Shown: positions 41,113 to 51,635 of the stretch, piece after piece | How positions within the stretch are numbered: position 1 is the first letter of the stretch | Layout: each line of letters begins with the position of its first letter | Assembly (NCBI GenBank): GCA_958450325.1 | Contig: OY288248.1 | Location: forward strand, 46,204,005-46,268,004 | From: Agrostemma githago | Taxonomy: Eukaryota; Streptophyta; Magnoliopsida; Caryophyllales; Caryophyllaceae | DNA length: 64,000 nucleotides | Direction of reading: 5' to 3' | Program-made: the position numbers and the translations under genes | Notes under the pieces: generated by a model | Databases searched by the model: none | The model's input: the letters and a program-made list of their open reading frames with translations, nothing else | What the model was told of the DNA's origin: nothing

Positions 41113-41211
41113 CAACTACAGAGCCTTCACCTACCCCTGCAAGAGTATCTCGAACCCCCTCAGACGGAGGTAGATGAAGTCAACCTAGACAAGTACCATC
41201 CTGAGCGAAAA

Positions 41212-43188
41212 GTGCTGATCGGATCGGAGTGCACAGGTAATACACAACAAAACCTTATTGAATTATTAAAAACTAACATGGATTGTTTTGCTTGGTCCCA
41301 TGATGATATGGTAGGAATAGATCCGAGCATCATAACCCACAGGTTAAGTGTGGACCCAAGCTACAAGCCAATCCAGCAGAAGAGAAGGAAGTTTGCTCCA
41401 AAGAGGAATCAAGTTATCAATCAGGAGGTGGATAACCTGCTGGCCGCTGGAAAAATCAGGGAGGTAAAGTATCCAGAATGGTTGTCCAACGTGGTGGTAG
41501 TCCCAAAAAAGAATGGCAAGTGGAGGGTGTGCGTCGACTTCACCGATTTAAACAAGGCGTGCCCCAAAGACCCCTTTCCTCTGCCGCACATAGATGCCAT
41601 GGTAGACGCCACAGCAGGCCATGAGATGCTGACTTTCCTTGATGCGTGGAGCGGGTACAATCAAATCATAATGCATCCGGCAGATCTGGAGAAAACCGCC
41701 TTCAGGTCCGAAAGAGGTATCTATTGCTACAATGTTATGCCCTTTGGTCTGAAAAATGCAGGATCTACCTACCAGAGGCTGGTCAACATGATGTTCAAGA
41801 AGAAAATTGGAGATACCATGGAGGTATATATTGATGATATGGTCGTCAAGTCCAAGCAAGCCTCACAACACGCAGCGCATCTGGAAGACGCCTTCAACAC
41901 CCTGAGAGAGTACAAGATGAAGTTGAATCCTTCCAAGTGCACATTCGGGGTATCCTGTGGAAAATTCTTGGGGTACATGGTCACCCAGAGGGGAATCGAA
42001 GCCAGTACAGAGCAGATCAAAGCCATCCTGCAGTTGGAGTCTCCACAGAAACCAAAAGATGTGCAGCGATTGACTGGAAGAATTGCCGCCCTGAATAGGT
42101 TCATCTCCAGGTCTTCAGACAGATGCCGCTTATTCTATGATATTCTGAAGAAGGCTCAAAGATTTGACTGGACGGAAGAGCATGAGAGGGCATTCAAGGA
42201 ACTGAAGCACTACTTGAGCACTCCACCACTCCTGTCAAAGCCGGAACCTACAGAGCCGCTCTTTTTATATCTATCGGTGACTGAGGTGGCAGTTAGTGCG
42301 GTGCTGGTAAGGGAACATGAAGGAGCGCAACATCCCGTCTACTATGTCAGTAAGTCTCTGCTTCCTGCAGAGACCAGGTACACGTCCCTTGAGAAACTCG
42401 TACTTGCACTCGTAATGGCATCATATAAACTGCGTCCCTATTTTGAATCACATACTATATCTGTAGTAACAAACTACCCACTAAAAACTATTATGAGAAA
42501 ACCCGAGTTGTCAGGTAGGATGGCAAAGTGGTTCATGCACTTAAGCGGCTTCGATTTGAAGTTTATCCCCAGGACAGAAATCAAGTCTCAGGCGTTAGCA
42601 GATTTCATATCCGATTTCAGCCCGACGCTGCAGACACAAGAAGAGAAAGATATCGTTCTGTTGAAAGAAGACAAGGGCGAGCAGGTGTGGAAGCTTAACG
42701 TAGATAGAGCTTCAAACATGAGAGGATCTGGAGCAGGATTAGTACTTAAGTCACCTCAGGGAGATTTCATAGTCCAAGCAGTACGATGCGAGTTCCGAAC
42801 AATGAACAATGAAGCAGAATATGAAGCACTAATCTTAGGACTCCAGCTGGCCCTGGATCTCAAAATCAAGCGATTGGAGGTATATGGTGACTCTCAACTA
42901 GTAGTGAACCATATGAATGGCTCATATGCAGCAAAGGATTCCAAGATGATAGCTTACCTTGAGGTGGCAAAAGGTCTCTCCCAAAAGTTTGCAGAATTCT
43001 CGATCAGCCAAGTTCCAAGGGAGCAAAACGTGGAAGCAGACGCCTTAGCAACTCTGGGAGCAACCTTCAAACCAGGAGAAGTGTCCACCATACCCATAGT
43101 CCATGTGCTAGAGCCAGCAATCTGGAGAGGTGCAGACGCACAGGAGTGGGGAACACCAGAAGGGGATTCACCAGACCAGGGGATGTAA
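41212..43188 (+). CDS. TatC RT, RNase H and second (archaeal-type) RNase H
   Basis: 658 open codons. RT: NVVVVPKKNGKWRVCVDFTD, CPKDPFPLPHID, FLDAWSGYNQI, YCYNVMPFGLKNAGSTYQR and EVYIDDMVVKS (catalytic YIDD). First RNase H: FLYLSVTEVAVSAVLVREH, YYVSKSLLPAETRYTSLEK and LADFISDFSP; the usual first Asp is replaced in LSVTE, as in many Tat elements. Second RNase H: WKLNVDRASN, FRTMNNEAEYEALILGL, VYGDSQLVVNHMNG and REQNVEADALATLG, with catalytic D, E, D, D positions kept. The start at 41212 is the first Met; the polyprotein would enter from the protease upstream. Confidence 0.93.
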   Translation: MLIGSECTGNTQQNLIELLKTNMDCFAWSHDDMVGIDPSIITHRLSVDPSYKPIQQKRRKFAPKRNQVINQEVDNLLAAGKIREVKYPEWLSNVVVVPKKNGKWRVCVDFTDLNKACPKDPFPLPHIDAMVDATAGHEMLTFLDAWSGYNQIIMHPADLEKTAFRSERGIYCYNVMPFGLKNAGSTYQRLVNMMFKKKIGDTMEVYIDDMVVKSKQASQHAAHLEDAFNTLREYKMKLNPSKCTFGVSCGKFLGYMVTQRGIEASTEQIKAILQLESPQKPKDVQRLTGRIAALNRFISRSSDRCRLFYDILKKAQRFDWTEEHERAFKELKHYLSTPPLLSKPEPTEPLFLYLSVTEVAVSAVLVREHEGAQHPVYYVSKSLLPAETRYTSLEKLVLALVMASYKLRPYFESHTISVVTNYPLKTIMRKPELSGRMAKWFMHLSGFDLKFIPRTEIKSQALADFISDFSPTLQTQEEKDIVLLKEDKGEQVWKLNVDRASNMRGSGAGLVLKSPQGDFIVQAVRCEFRTMNNEAEYEALILGLQLALDLKIKRLEVYGDSQLVVNHMNGSYAAKDSKMIAYLEVAKGLSQKFAEFSISQVPREQNVEADALATLGATFKPGEVSTIPIVHVLEPAIWRGADAQEWGTPEGDSPDQGM

Positions 43189-43199
43189 TGGTTTCAGGA

Positions 43200-44485
43200 A
43201 GCAAGGATCTGCAGCACCACAGCAGAGCAGGAGGAAGTCTCCGACTGGAGAAAACCCTACAAGGATTGGTTGCAAGATGAAATTCTGCCGACAGACAAAA
43301 GAGAAGCCCGAAGTTTCCGGATGAAAGCATCCAGTATACCCTCATTGATGGCGTAGTATTCAAAAGATCGACCGCCGGGCCATACCTGAGGTGCCTAAGC
43401 CAGGAGGAAGCAGAGATGGTAATGCATGATCTCCACAGCGGAGAATGTGGAAATCATGCAGGGGGCAAGAGTCTATCCAACAAAGCACTTCGCCAAGGCT
43501 ATTATTGGCCAACAATGCGTAGAGACGCCAAAGAGTATGTTAAAAAATGCGACGCTTGCCAAAGACACGCACCGGTCAAGCACTAGCCAGCAGAACCACT
43601 GCATCCAATAATCTCTCCTTGGCCCTTCATGAAGTGGGGAATGGATATTGTGGGTAAATTACCCAGAGCACCAGGAAATAAAGTTTTCATGCTTGCAATG
43701 ACCGACTACTTCTCCAAGTGGATAGAAGCAGAAGCGTTCCCTCAGGTGACTGAGAAGCAGGTTATATCCTTTATTAAACGTAACATTATCTGCAGGTTTG
43801 GCGTTCCCTCAGAAATCATCTGCGACAATGGGTCCCAGTTTATTGGCAACAAGATGGAAGCCTATTGTGCCAGGTGGAATATCGCTCTAAAAAAGTCTAC
43901 TCCCAGAAATCCTCAGTCCAAGGGTCAGGCGGAATCTAGCAACAAAATTGTGATGGATAATCTGAAGAGGAGACTAGAGGAAGCAGGGGGCAGATGGGCA
44001 GAGGAGCTACCCTTGCTGCTGTGGTCCGACAGAACCACACCTAAGGTGGCTACAGGGCAGACGCCTTTTAGCTTGGTCTTTGGTGCTGAGGCGGTCATCC
44101 CTGCAGAGGTGAGAGTACCCAACCACAGATTTGGCTGCATAACAGAAGAAAGAAACCAGGTGAAATGACAAACATGCACAGCTTAGACACCATAGATGAA
44201 CTCAGAACTGATGCTCAGATAAGAATGGCCTCCTACAGGCAGACAGTCGCCAGAAGCTACAACAAGAATGTTAAAGTCAGAGTCCTGCAAGAAGGAGATC
44301 TGGTCCTCAGAAGAGTATTCCAGAACACCAGAAATCAGCAGGCAGGGAAATTCGCCTACACTTGGGAAGGACCCTATCAAGTGGAGAAGATAGTTGGAAA
44401 CGGAGCATACCAACTCATGACCATGGAAGGAAAAATTATTCAAAAACCTTGGAACATAGTGCATCTGAAAAAGTACTTCTTCTGA
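43200..44485 (+). pseudogene. TatC integrase
   Basis: Reading through two frameshifts: H2C2 zinc finger with HDLHSGECGNHAGGKSL, RQGYYWPTMRRDAKEYVKKC and DACQRH (43420-43570). After a TAG at about 43584 comes the core with KWGMDIVGKLP (first Asp), FGVPSEIICDNGSQF (second Asp) and NPQSKGQAESSNKIV (Glu), then LLLWSDRTTPKVATGQTPF. A shift near 44165 leads to SYNKNVKVRVLQEGDLVLRR, GKFAYTWEGPYQVEKIV and HLKKYFF, the C-terminal domain ending at 44485. The catalytic triad is kept, but the frame breaks make it inactive without suppression. Confidence 0.9.
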
Positions 44486-45460
44486 GTAAAAATCACCAGA
44501 AGTATAGGCCACTGTCGCCAGAAATAAGGTATTCAATCCGCCGGATACACCTCCACCAGAGCCCAGGTAACCACATCTGTTATCTTTGTAACTCTACGTT
44601 ACCTTTCAAAATGTTCTTTAGGTCGCAAGATTTTTTTACATCTAAGACAGAATTTAATTTTTCACAAGCTTTAGACTTAGCTCATTTTCATATGTCTCAA
44701 AACTTGATCGGATTTTCACATAACCTAAAAAACCTGTTTTCTTTTATCTCAAAATTTCAAAAAAAAAAACCTTTCACATATTTTCAAAACCTAATTTCGT
44801 TGTATTCTTTGAGTTTCCTGTCATATGCTTCTGTTTATTCCCTTTCACGCATCTGTGAAATTGATTTTTACCCTCACACGTTTTGAAGATATAATTCTCT
44901 CCCACCAATACTTCCGAATAAGACAGATTTCTCATTCTTTATCAATTACTTTGTCAACTGATGTGGGTAACTGATCTGGTGGAGTGTATAATTTCCACAG
45001 AAGGCGTGCGTCTTGTGCTGAGTGCCTACAACCAGGACATCACAAGTCTCCTGCGCCACTCAGCACCCACGCAAAGCGTGGCACCTCTGACTGAGTGGGT
45101 AAACAAAATCCCAGGCCACCACCTATCAAGGATCGACCATACAAACAAAGGCATGCATACAACAGACGACGATAATCAAAGCAAAACAAGCAAATCAAAC
45201 ACAGAAGCATCACAGAGTAAGAAAACAAGTGCAATAAAAACATTGCATCCTAACAAGTTCAAACCCTCTGCTCCCCCGAGCAGAGGTAAAATCCAGATAT
45301 TCCGCTCCCTTGAGCAGGAGAAAATTCAAAACAGATCAAATTTTAACAAAGTATTTTTTATGCCACGCAGGGCAAAAACAGCAGAAAGCAGCAGGCTGAA
45401 CAGCCTAGATATTTTCCTCCTTAGGAGGAAGAGAAGCAATGGGTTCCACAATCATGGCAT
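44486..45460. other. TatC spacer between pol and antisense gene
   Basis: Plus-strand frames at 44362-44886 and 44961-45728 have no domain and the latter overlaps the antisense gene. The region would hold the 3' UTRs of both convergent units. Nothing else is recognised. Confidence 0.5.
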
Positions 45461-47388
45461 CTACAGCAGTATCCACTGCTTCAGGCGCCTCCTGAGCTGC
45501 TGGGGGGAGGAAACCGACTCCTCCACTACCTCCTCCTCGCCCCCAGCAAACATCTCCAGATCAAATCCGTTGGGGAACTCTTCCTCCATCCTCTTCTTCA
45601 AGGCGGCCAAGTCCCAGCTCACGTGCTTTCCTTTGGAGAAGGCGGTAACCATCTGGATTTCGGTACTCAGAGCAGACCAGCTAAGAGCTCCTGCCATATT
45701 CTCCTGCAGCGTGACCACCTTCTCCTGAAGACTGGAGTTGACATCCTGAACCCTAGCAAGCTCAGCCCGCATTTCCTCCACAGCCACCTTCTGTTTCTCC
45801 CCCTCAGCAAGCTGTCCATTGGCCTGGTCCAGTTTCCCCCTCAACTTTGCAGCTTCCTCCTCCAGTTTGGCAGCCTTCTCTTCCAGCCTCAGGGTCTCCG
45901 CCCTGGCATGGCCAACCTTCTCAGATAGACGAGCATTGTCGGACTGCAGCCGGCTCCCCAGGTCTCTGAGGTGAGATACCCCACCTTTCAGAAACAAGCC
46001 CATTTGAAGAGTCCGACCAGAAGCGCGACCATCATCAGCATGGTACAAAAGAAAATGAAGAATTCAAGAGTCAAACAAGCGAAGTTACCTCAAAGGCATG
46101 GGCGGTAATGTGAGCGGCCACCTCAATGAGGGGTTCCCTTGCCATCACGACCTATGAACCGGGAAAGAGAAGCTGATCCAGAGGGGTTAAATCCTTCAGG
46201 TCCCTGGTAGTCCCAAAATCTTTGGAAAAGGCCAGCAGAATGTCGTCCGGACCACACTCAGCAGAGTGTGGAACAGAAGGCTGAGGAGAATCAGGCACAT
46301 GGATCACGGGATTCACATCTGCAGAACCAACCCGTGCGGGAGGAGTAAGGCTGCGCCTCCTCTTAGAGCTGGTTGAAGGGGCAGGGGATGAGCCAGAACC
46401 CATCTTGGAGGACGAGCGAGTAGCCATGCTCTTCCTCCTGGCCCTAACTTGGTCCAAGGTCATCGGAGCTTTGGAATTGTCTAATGAAGGCAAAAAGACA
46501 AAATCAGTCACACGCACACAAAAAACATAAGATATAAACACACTCAGCAAACTATCTCTCACCAGGAGACATGGCGTCAGCTATGGGAGGACAAGCGCCG
46601 TTACCTTAAGGGATAAAGAGTTTATTGAAGGTGAGTTGCTCAGAACTCAAACTGGAAAGCTTGGCAGCAAAGTCGAGAATGGGTGTCACCTCCTTAAGCT
46701 GCTGCAGACCTGTAGCATGAAACCAGTAAGCATCGTAAGTGTGCAAGAAAATTCAAGAACCGAAGACGTGATGAGTACCTGTGACAGGACCCCACTCTGA
46801 ATAGAGGTAATCATGGGGAAGGGGAAGAAGAGAATCAGCCTTCACAAAAACAAAGTCTCTGAACCATTCTGCGTCTGGAGGGTTGGAAAGGAAGATTATA
46901 CTAGGGAAATTCTTGTCTTTTACACGCATCGTCACCTGGCCACGTCCCAGGGGCCACACCTGGAACACAGCGCAGACATCGCGCAGAGAGAAGTCCTTCT
47001 GATGGCGGTGATTCAACACGCAGATGGACAATAATACCCTCCAGGTATGGGGGACCAGCTGACAAGGGGCTAGTTTGTAATAGTTCAGAAGCTCCTGAAC
47101 GAGCGAAGGGAAAGGAAAGCGCAAACTTAAGAGGAAGGGGTAGGTGTACATGCAGACCCACCCTGGAAGGATAGAGTCCGCCTTCTGCCCAGGTGAAGGG
47201 ATGTGAACCTCAACCCCTTCACCAAAACCAAAAACCTCTCTAATAAAAGAAAGATCCTTGGTGGTGAAGCTAGAATCGCAAGAGTGCGTCTTGCCCAGAA
47301 TATTAAGGGGGGAAAACGTCATCGACAAGGACGACGAGGAAGAAACCGGAGGGGTAAAAAGTTTGCTACGGTTCGATTTGGGAGCCAT
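45461..47388 (-). pseudogene. TatC antisense gene: Transposase_28-like N-terminus and coiled-coil C-terminus, at least four exons
   Basis: The start is placed at MAPKSNRSKLFTPPV (47388). Exon 1 ends at 46779 with a GGTACT donor and holds VQELLNYYKLAPCQLVPHTW, ICVLNHRHQKDFSL and AVFQVWPLGRGQV, resembling the Transposase_28 (putative gypsy type) family. Exon 2 is 46709-46563 (LQQLKEVTPILDFAAKLSSL; one TAA). Exon 3 is 46480-46089 (NSKAPMTLDQVRARRKSMA, then MAREPLIEVAAHITAHAFE; one TAG). Exon 4 (46048-45461) is a coiled coil rich in LEEKAAKLEEEAAKLRGKL. Exons 1-3 join in phase; no AG acceptor is found for exon 4. Function is unknown; such antisense ORFs are known in Tat elements. Confidence 0.75.
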
Positions 47389-47774
47389 AGATAAAATAAT
47401 AAACGAGAGGGAAAAGAAATCACCTGGATACAAAATAAGCACAGCACGACAATGGCAACGAACAATGGAGGACAGGGAGGAGGGCAATTCGAATATTGGA
47501 AAGGGTAAGAATTAGGAGAGAGGAAGAAAGAATTGGAGTAAGTGAGGAGAGGGGAAGCGTAAGCGAAATAAAGAAGGGAAGGTAGCATAGGAAAGCGTGA
47601 GTAATTAAGAAGAGGGAGAAACAAATCATCATGAGGGGAGAGGAGCAGTCAGTTGGAAAAACGAGGACAGTAGACTGAAAGACAAACTCTGCGGAAGAAA
47701 ATTGTCACCAACTGTGAGCAACATAAACAGAAATTCCCGCCTAAGATGAACTTAGTCAGAAATTTGGGGGCATT
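47389..47774. other. TatC: 5' flank of antisense gene and polypurine tract
   Basis: The bulk would be the promoter and 5' UTR of the antisense gene. It is purine-rich on the plus strand (pyrimidine-rich on the gene strand, as in many plant 5' UTRs). The right end, GAAATTTGGGGGCATT at 47759-47774, is the polypurine tract adjoining the 3' LTR. No definite TATA box was found. Confidence 0.6.
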
Positions 47775-47961
47775 TGTTTGGGATAAATTCCGCGTCCTCA
47801 AGAAATGACGTGGAACATTTGAAGTCAAAAAGTCACATACGAAGAAACTACGGAAGAATATTCAAAGGTCAAAAGTCAAAGTCGTAAAAGTCGGAAATCC
47901 GATACAAGAAGAAATCAGCAGGGGAAATAAAGCCCGATATCAACATTGGGTCAACCAGTAG
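47775..47961 (+). repeat. TatC 3' LTR, first 187 bp
   Basis: It is identical to 37622-37808 except for CC at the position where the 5' LTR has TT. It stops at CAACCAGTAG, where TatB begins. The remainder would lie to the right of TatB, outside the window. Confidence 0.95.
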
Positions 47962-48348
47962 TGTAGACACCCGCATTTTGACTGCCAGGTGTCTATGGCA
48001 GTTTCCAAAAAACACCCGATGATGATCGGACGCTAACATGCTTCTATGCGCTCGGATACGGGCTCAAATCCATTAATCGCTGGCTAACGCACTTACAGAG
48101 TACAAATCTCACAAAATCAACCTCAAATCCAGGCCCAGCGGGCCGTTTCCAATCAAACAAGGCTAATTTGGGCCGAAACCGACACCGGAATTAAAACCGA
48201 CTCGTCACGATTGGGTCAATCCCGGTCAAAGTCGTTTCCGAGACATACCAAACAACCCCTCAAGCATCAAAAGCCCAATTCAAACTCAAACTCATCAAAT
48301 ATCCATGGTCAAGGTCCAAACGAGTGACCCGCGCGACCCAGCTGGGCC

Positions 48349-48452
48349 ACTCGATCGAGTGCCCCACCCACTCGATCGAGTGGGCCCTCATTCAAGCCCG
48401 ACGGCTGACGCACAAGCCTACTCGACCGAGTCAGCTGCCTACTCGGTCGAGT
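48349..48452 (+). repeat. Two 21-bp-phased palindrome doublets upstream of the LTR TATA box
   Basis: ACTCGATCGAGT at 48349 and 48370; ACTCGACCGAGT at 48420 and ACTCGGTCGAGT at 48441. Each pair is exactly 21 bp apart with a 9-bp spacer (GCCCCACCC, CAGCTGCCT) that is not conserved. The location directly upstream of the promoter suggests binding sites for a dimeric protein; this is inference. Confidence 0.9.
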
Positions 48453-48480
48453 AACCCTAAACCGAAGCCCTAGCTTTTCC

Positions 48481-48488
48481 TATATAAG
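48481..48488 (+). promoter_or_regulatory. TatB LTR TATA box
   Basis: The text CCTATATAAGCAACCC is the best TATA box in the LTR and lies about 520 bp from its start, a normal U3 length for this lineage. Palindrome doublets end 28 bp and 99 bp upstream. Transcription would begin near 48512-48520. Confidence 0.75.
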
Positions 48489-49573
48489 CAACCCTCATGC
48501 ACCCCTCTTCAACAACCTTTTTTACAATTTTCGAAACCTTGGGGCAACCATACTCATACATACTACACCTTTTACAAACCCTAATCAAACCCTAGCAATT
48601 CGACACTAGCAAAAACCCTAAACTAGCTTTAGGATTCATCAAACCCGAGCCACCATAACTCAACCTTCATAAACCTCGAAGACTCTTGTGTTATAGCCAC
48701 GGTTACGAGTCCGCGCCGAGACAAGAACATGTAGGTTGAGGGTGTCAAAACCCCGCTTCTTCTCCTTTCTTCCTCCTCCTCGCGTCGTGTCGTCTTTTTT
48801 TTTACGGGTCGCGTTCTCTTTTTTTTTTATTCTTATTATCGCATCATTAATATCAATAATACTAGTATCAAGACATTAAAATATCTATCAATTTGTGTCG
48901 AGTATGAAGTGATATCGGAATGAGGAAACACAAACATACAAGTGTTGACGGTCGCTTGTTCCGATATCCCAATTACTTGATTATTGAGATAGATTAACTT
49001 CAACCATAATTTTTGCACCATTGTTATTGTTCGCATATCTCATCGATTTCTCAAAAGCAAACATCGTATTTCTATAAGGGTCGAAACCCGTTGACACGGA
49101 CCCGACGTCACAATCCCTAGGGATTTATTCCGATGTCGGAGAAGTCGAGGGAATCAAGTTTTTTTATGTATTCAATTAAAGCGTCGATTTTGGATTCGAT
49201 ACCAATTCCATAATTGGATATCGAGTCTAATAATCAAGTCATACGAATTAATTAACGCGATTTATTGATATCACGATAATTAATTTGAAGCGACTAAAAT
49301 TAATTTATTTATTCTCTATTTCACTCTAATATTCCATATCGATTCAAATAATCGAGTGTGGAATATAACGAGTATTCAAAAGTAGAATCGAGTATAAATT
49401 CAACAATATCTATATTCGGTCCGACAAAATTTACGATTTATAAAAGTCCAAGTCGAGCGTAAATTGTGCAATATTTATGTCCGATTCGGCAAAATCATCA
49501 AACTCTCAAAAATCAAAAGCAATTTCAAAATCAATATCAAAATTGTAAACGAATTACAATTCGTACAGGGGGC

Positions 49574-49814
49574 ACTCGACCGAGTGCCTGACCCACTCAG
49601 TCGAGTGGCACCTCAAAATCAAGTCAGAGCGCATGTCACGACCACTACTCGGTCGAGTCTCACAGTGACTCGGTCGAGTGGCCATATACTCGACCGAGTT
49701 GGTCCATAACTCGACCGAGTTGGTCCATAACTCGGCCGAGTATGGTCCATAACACGGAACAGAAACCTCTTTTCAGGGTCTACTCGATCGAGTCTATTGA
49801 CCACTCGATCGAGT
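49574..49814 (+). repeat. Phased palindrome groups in the distal LTR
   Basis: ACTCGRYCGAGT-type 12-mers start at 49574, 49595, 49647, 49668, 49688, 49709, 49730, 49782 and 49803. Intervals within groups are 21 bp except one of 20 bp (49668 to 49688). The spacers are 8-9 bp; only the two at 49700 and 49721 are identical (TGGTCCATA). One copy (49595) has CAG in place of CGG. Confidence 0.92.
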
Positions 49815-50618
49815 GGCCTCATAACGACTACAAACGCGAGTCGTACATTATTCTATTTTTCAAACCCGATAGTATTTTACGACTTAGGTCAACACGTGCA
49901 TAATTAATCATGTGTATACTATCTTTTCAAAACCATGCATCATCTTGTACATCATTCAATTCAATTCTATATTTGCACAAACCGTTATTATTCGTTATAT
50001 CATTGCATCGTTACTGACGCGTTTGTTATTTCTTTTGTCAATTTAATTCTTGTTCGTTTATTGTACTAAATGAACCCGCATGCTAAATTCCACTTTGACG
50101 TAGAATTAATTGCATTAAATTGACTTAGAAACCCTTTTCAATTCCATTCACATGTTTAGGGAAAATACTCTTTGCATATCATTTTCCCGTTCAATTAACG
50201 CGCGTATTGTAAGTCATTCGAATTCTTAGTAGAGGCCGCTAATGTGCGGGCGGGGTTGGGTGTCCTTTGTGGGCTTCCCAACACGTACCCTCACCCCTTA
50301 CTTAGAACCTCGGTTTCCGGATGCCCGAAACCGTTGGCGCACGAGAGTCATTCAATACACAATATCCGATAATGTCAGTATTGGTATCAAATGCAAAGGG
50401 ACGAGCCCAATAAACTCTGACATCGGAAATGGGCCGTATTTTGTATACGGACCACTACGACATAGAGTGGGCTCGAATGGTTCCGAATAACCACAAAATT
50501 CGGTGGCGACTCCACATAGACCTAAATTTCAATTCGATCCGTTTCATATGGAGACTCATTCGCCTACCCAAACCCGCGCGTGGCCGCGTCGGGGTGGACC
50601 TATGTCATGTCCACAATT

Positions 50619-50636
50619 TGGCGACTCCGCTGGGGA
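50619..50636 (+). other. TatB primer-binding site (tRNA-Arg type)
   Basis: TGGCGACTCCGCTGGGGA follows LTR-ATT and equals the site in the minus-strand relic. It differs at one position from the complement of plant tRNA-Arg(ACG) as I recall it. Confidence 0.85.
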
Positions 50637-51635
50637 CTAACTGATGTGTGACTTACCATCGGCATCCTCAGGGTGAGACTCGAATAGAAATCGTTTGACA
50701 AATACAATACGCGTGTTAGTTCTACGGTTCATGCATAACCCATATTTTTCCGGGCCGGTACTGGTGACCGACGTCCCACTATACCGTTGATGTACTCCAA
50801 CATGGATATGTCAAAAGATGTCCATAGTCGATTCGAGTGGGTTTCGCGGCATGTTCTAAGCTCAACTCGACTTAGAGAGTCCGTCCCGATCAACGTCTAG
50901 ACTATGTACACTGGTATAGACCCTTTTAGACCGACCGAGACTTAGTGTAGAGCATACATGGCGTCGTTATAATGCTTGTGTGACTACGTGCTACATGGTT
51001 TCCGAGTCATTTTCAAAAATATCAACTTTTCAAAAATTACATCCTCCTTTTCAAGATATTCGATTTTCAAAACCCGGGACATACCGAATTTAGGACTTAT
51101 GATTTTACTCAAAATAGCCTATTTTCTAGCCGGTATGCTGCCCAAATCAAAACTCGAACTTTCAAAACTCATGGCCCAATGACTTTTCGTCCTCTTTTTT
51201 CGGAAATTTGGGCCATTCACCGAGTCCACTCGGTCCTTTTTCAAAAAATCATCAATTTTCAAAACCTTCCACTTCTAGAAACTTCCCGTATTTAGCAGTG
51301 TCGGGTCGAGTCTTAAGTTGTCAAGGTCTTCTAGCGTCGAAACTCTGTCGATCTTACATCACGAGTTTCTTCCCTATCCCAGTCCGCCTTATTAGACTAA
51401 GGCAGGGCCCACCTAAGTAGGACATACTCTTACGAAGGAGGGCCCGTCAACACAATCGAGTCAAAAGTCTGGGGATGTCTCGCGTGAACCTTCCTTCGAA
51501 CAGGACTAGGTCCACTTGCCGAATCCTAAGGAAGGCCCACACTTCACAAGTCACCCGTCTATGTGTCTATGGGCTAGTTTCTGATTACGCAGTGTTCTTA
51601 CAGACAGGCCAGCCACAACCCGACATCAACGCAAG
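50637..51635 (+). other. TatB untranslated leader
   Basis: 1 kb between the primer site and the gag Met. It has no long frame. Patches are conserved with 5470-6412 of the minus-strand relic, which suggests packaging or translation signals. Confidence 0.6.

Larger units (their letters stand above)
37622..47961 (+). mobile_element. Ty3/gypsy Tat-lineage element TatC, nearly complete
   Basis: Order: 5' LTR, tRNA-Lys primer site, gag, protease, RT, RNase H, second RNase H, integrase, antisense gene, polypurine tract and partial 3' LTR. The second RNase H and the antisense gene are hallmarks of the Tat lineage. The 3' LTR is interrupted after 187 bp by TatB. Only two substitutions separate the LTR copies over these 187 bp, so insertion was recent. 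Coding frames carry several TAG codons and at least three frameshifts. Confidence 0.93.
47962..50615 (+). repeat. TatB 5' LTR, 2,654 bp
   Basis: It starts TGTAGACACCCG and ends ATGTCCACA, with inverted similarity between the ends, 3 bp before the primer site. It carries 13 copies of a 12-bp palindrome in phased groups and a TATA box at 48481. Short frames inside are shadows. It is partly homologous to 6434-8923. Confidence 0.88.

Noticed and set aside
41212..44485. Endogenous pararetrovirus
   Set aside because: RT is followed by two RNase H domains and an integrase and flanked by LTRs and a primer site, which is the Ty3 plan; no movement or coat protein is present.
44961..45728. Plus-strand frame of 255 codons after TatC pol
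   Set aside because: It is mostly antisense to the coiled-coil exon at 45461-46048 and shows no domain of its own.
48349..49814. Coding explanation for the palindrome array (LDRV or TRSS heptapeptides in short frames)
   Set aside because: The frames are short, closed and not shared between groups, and the groups at 59107-59284 lie in an intron. The 21-bp period alone creates the heptapeptide pattern.
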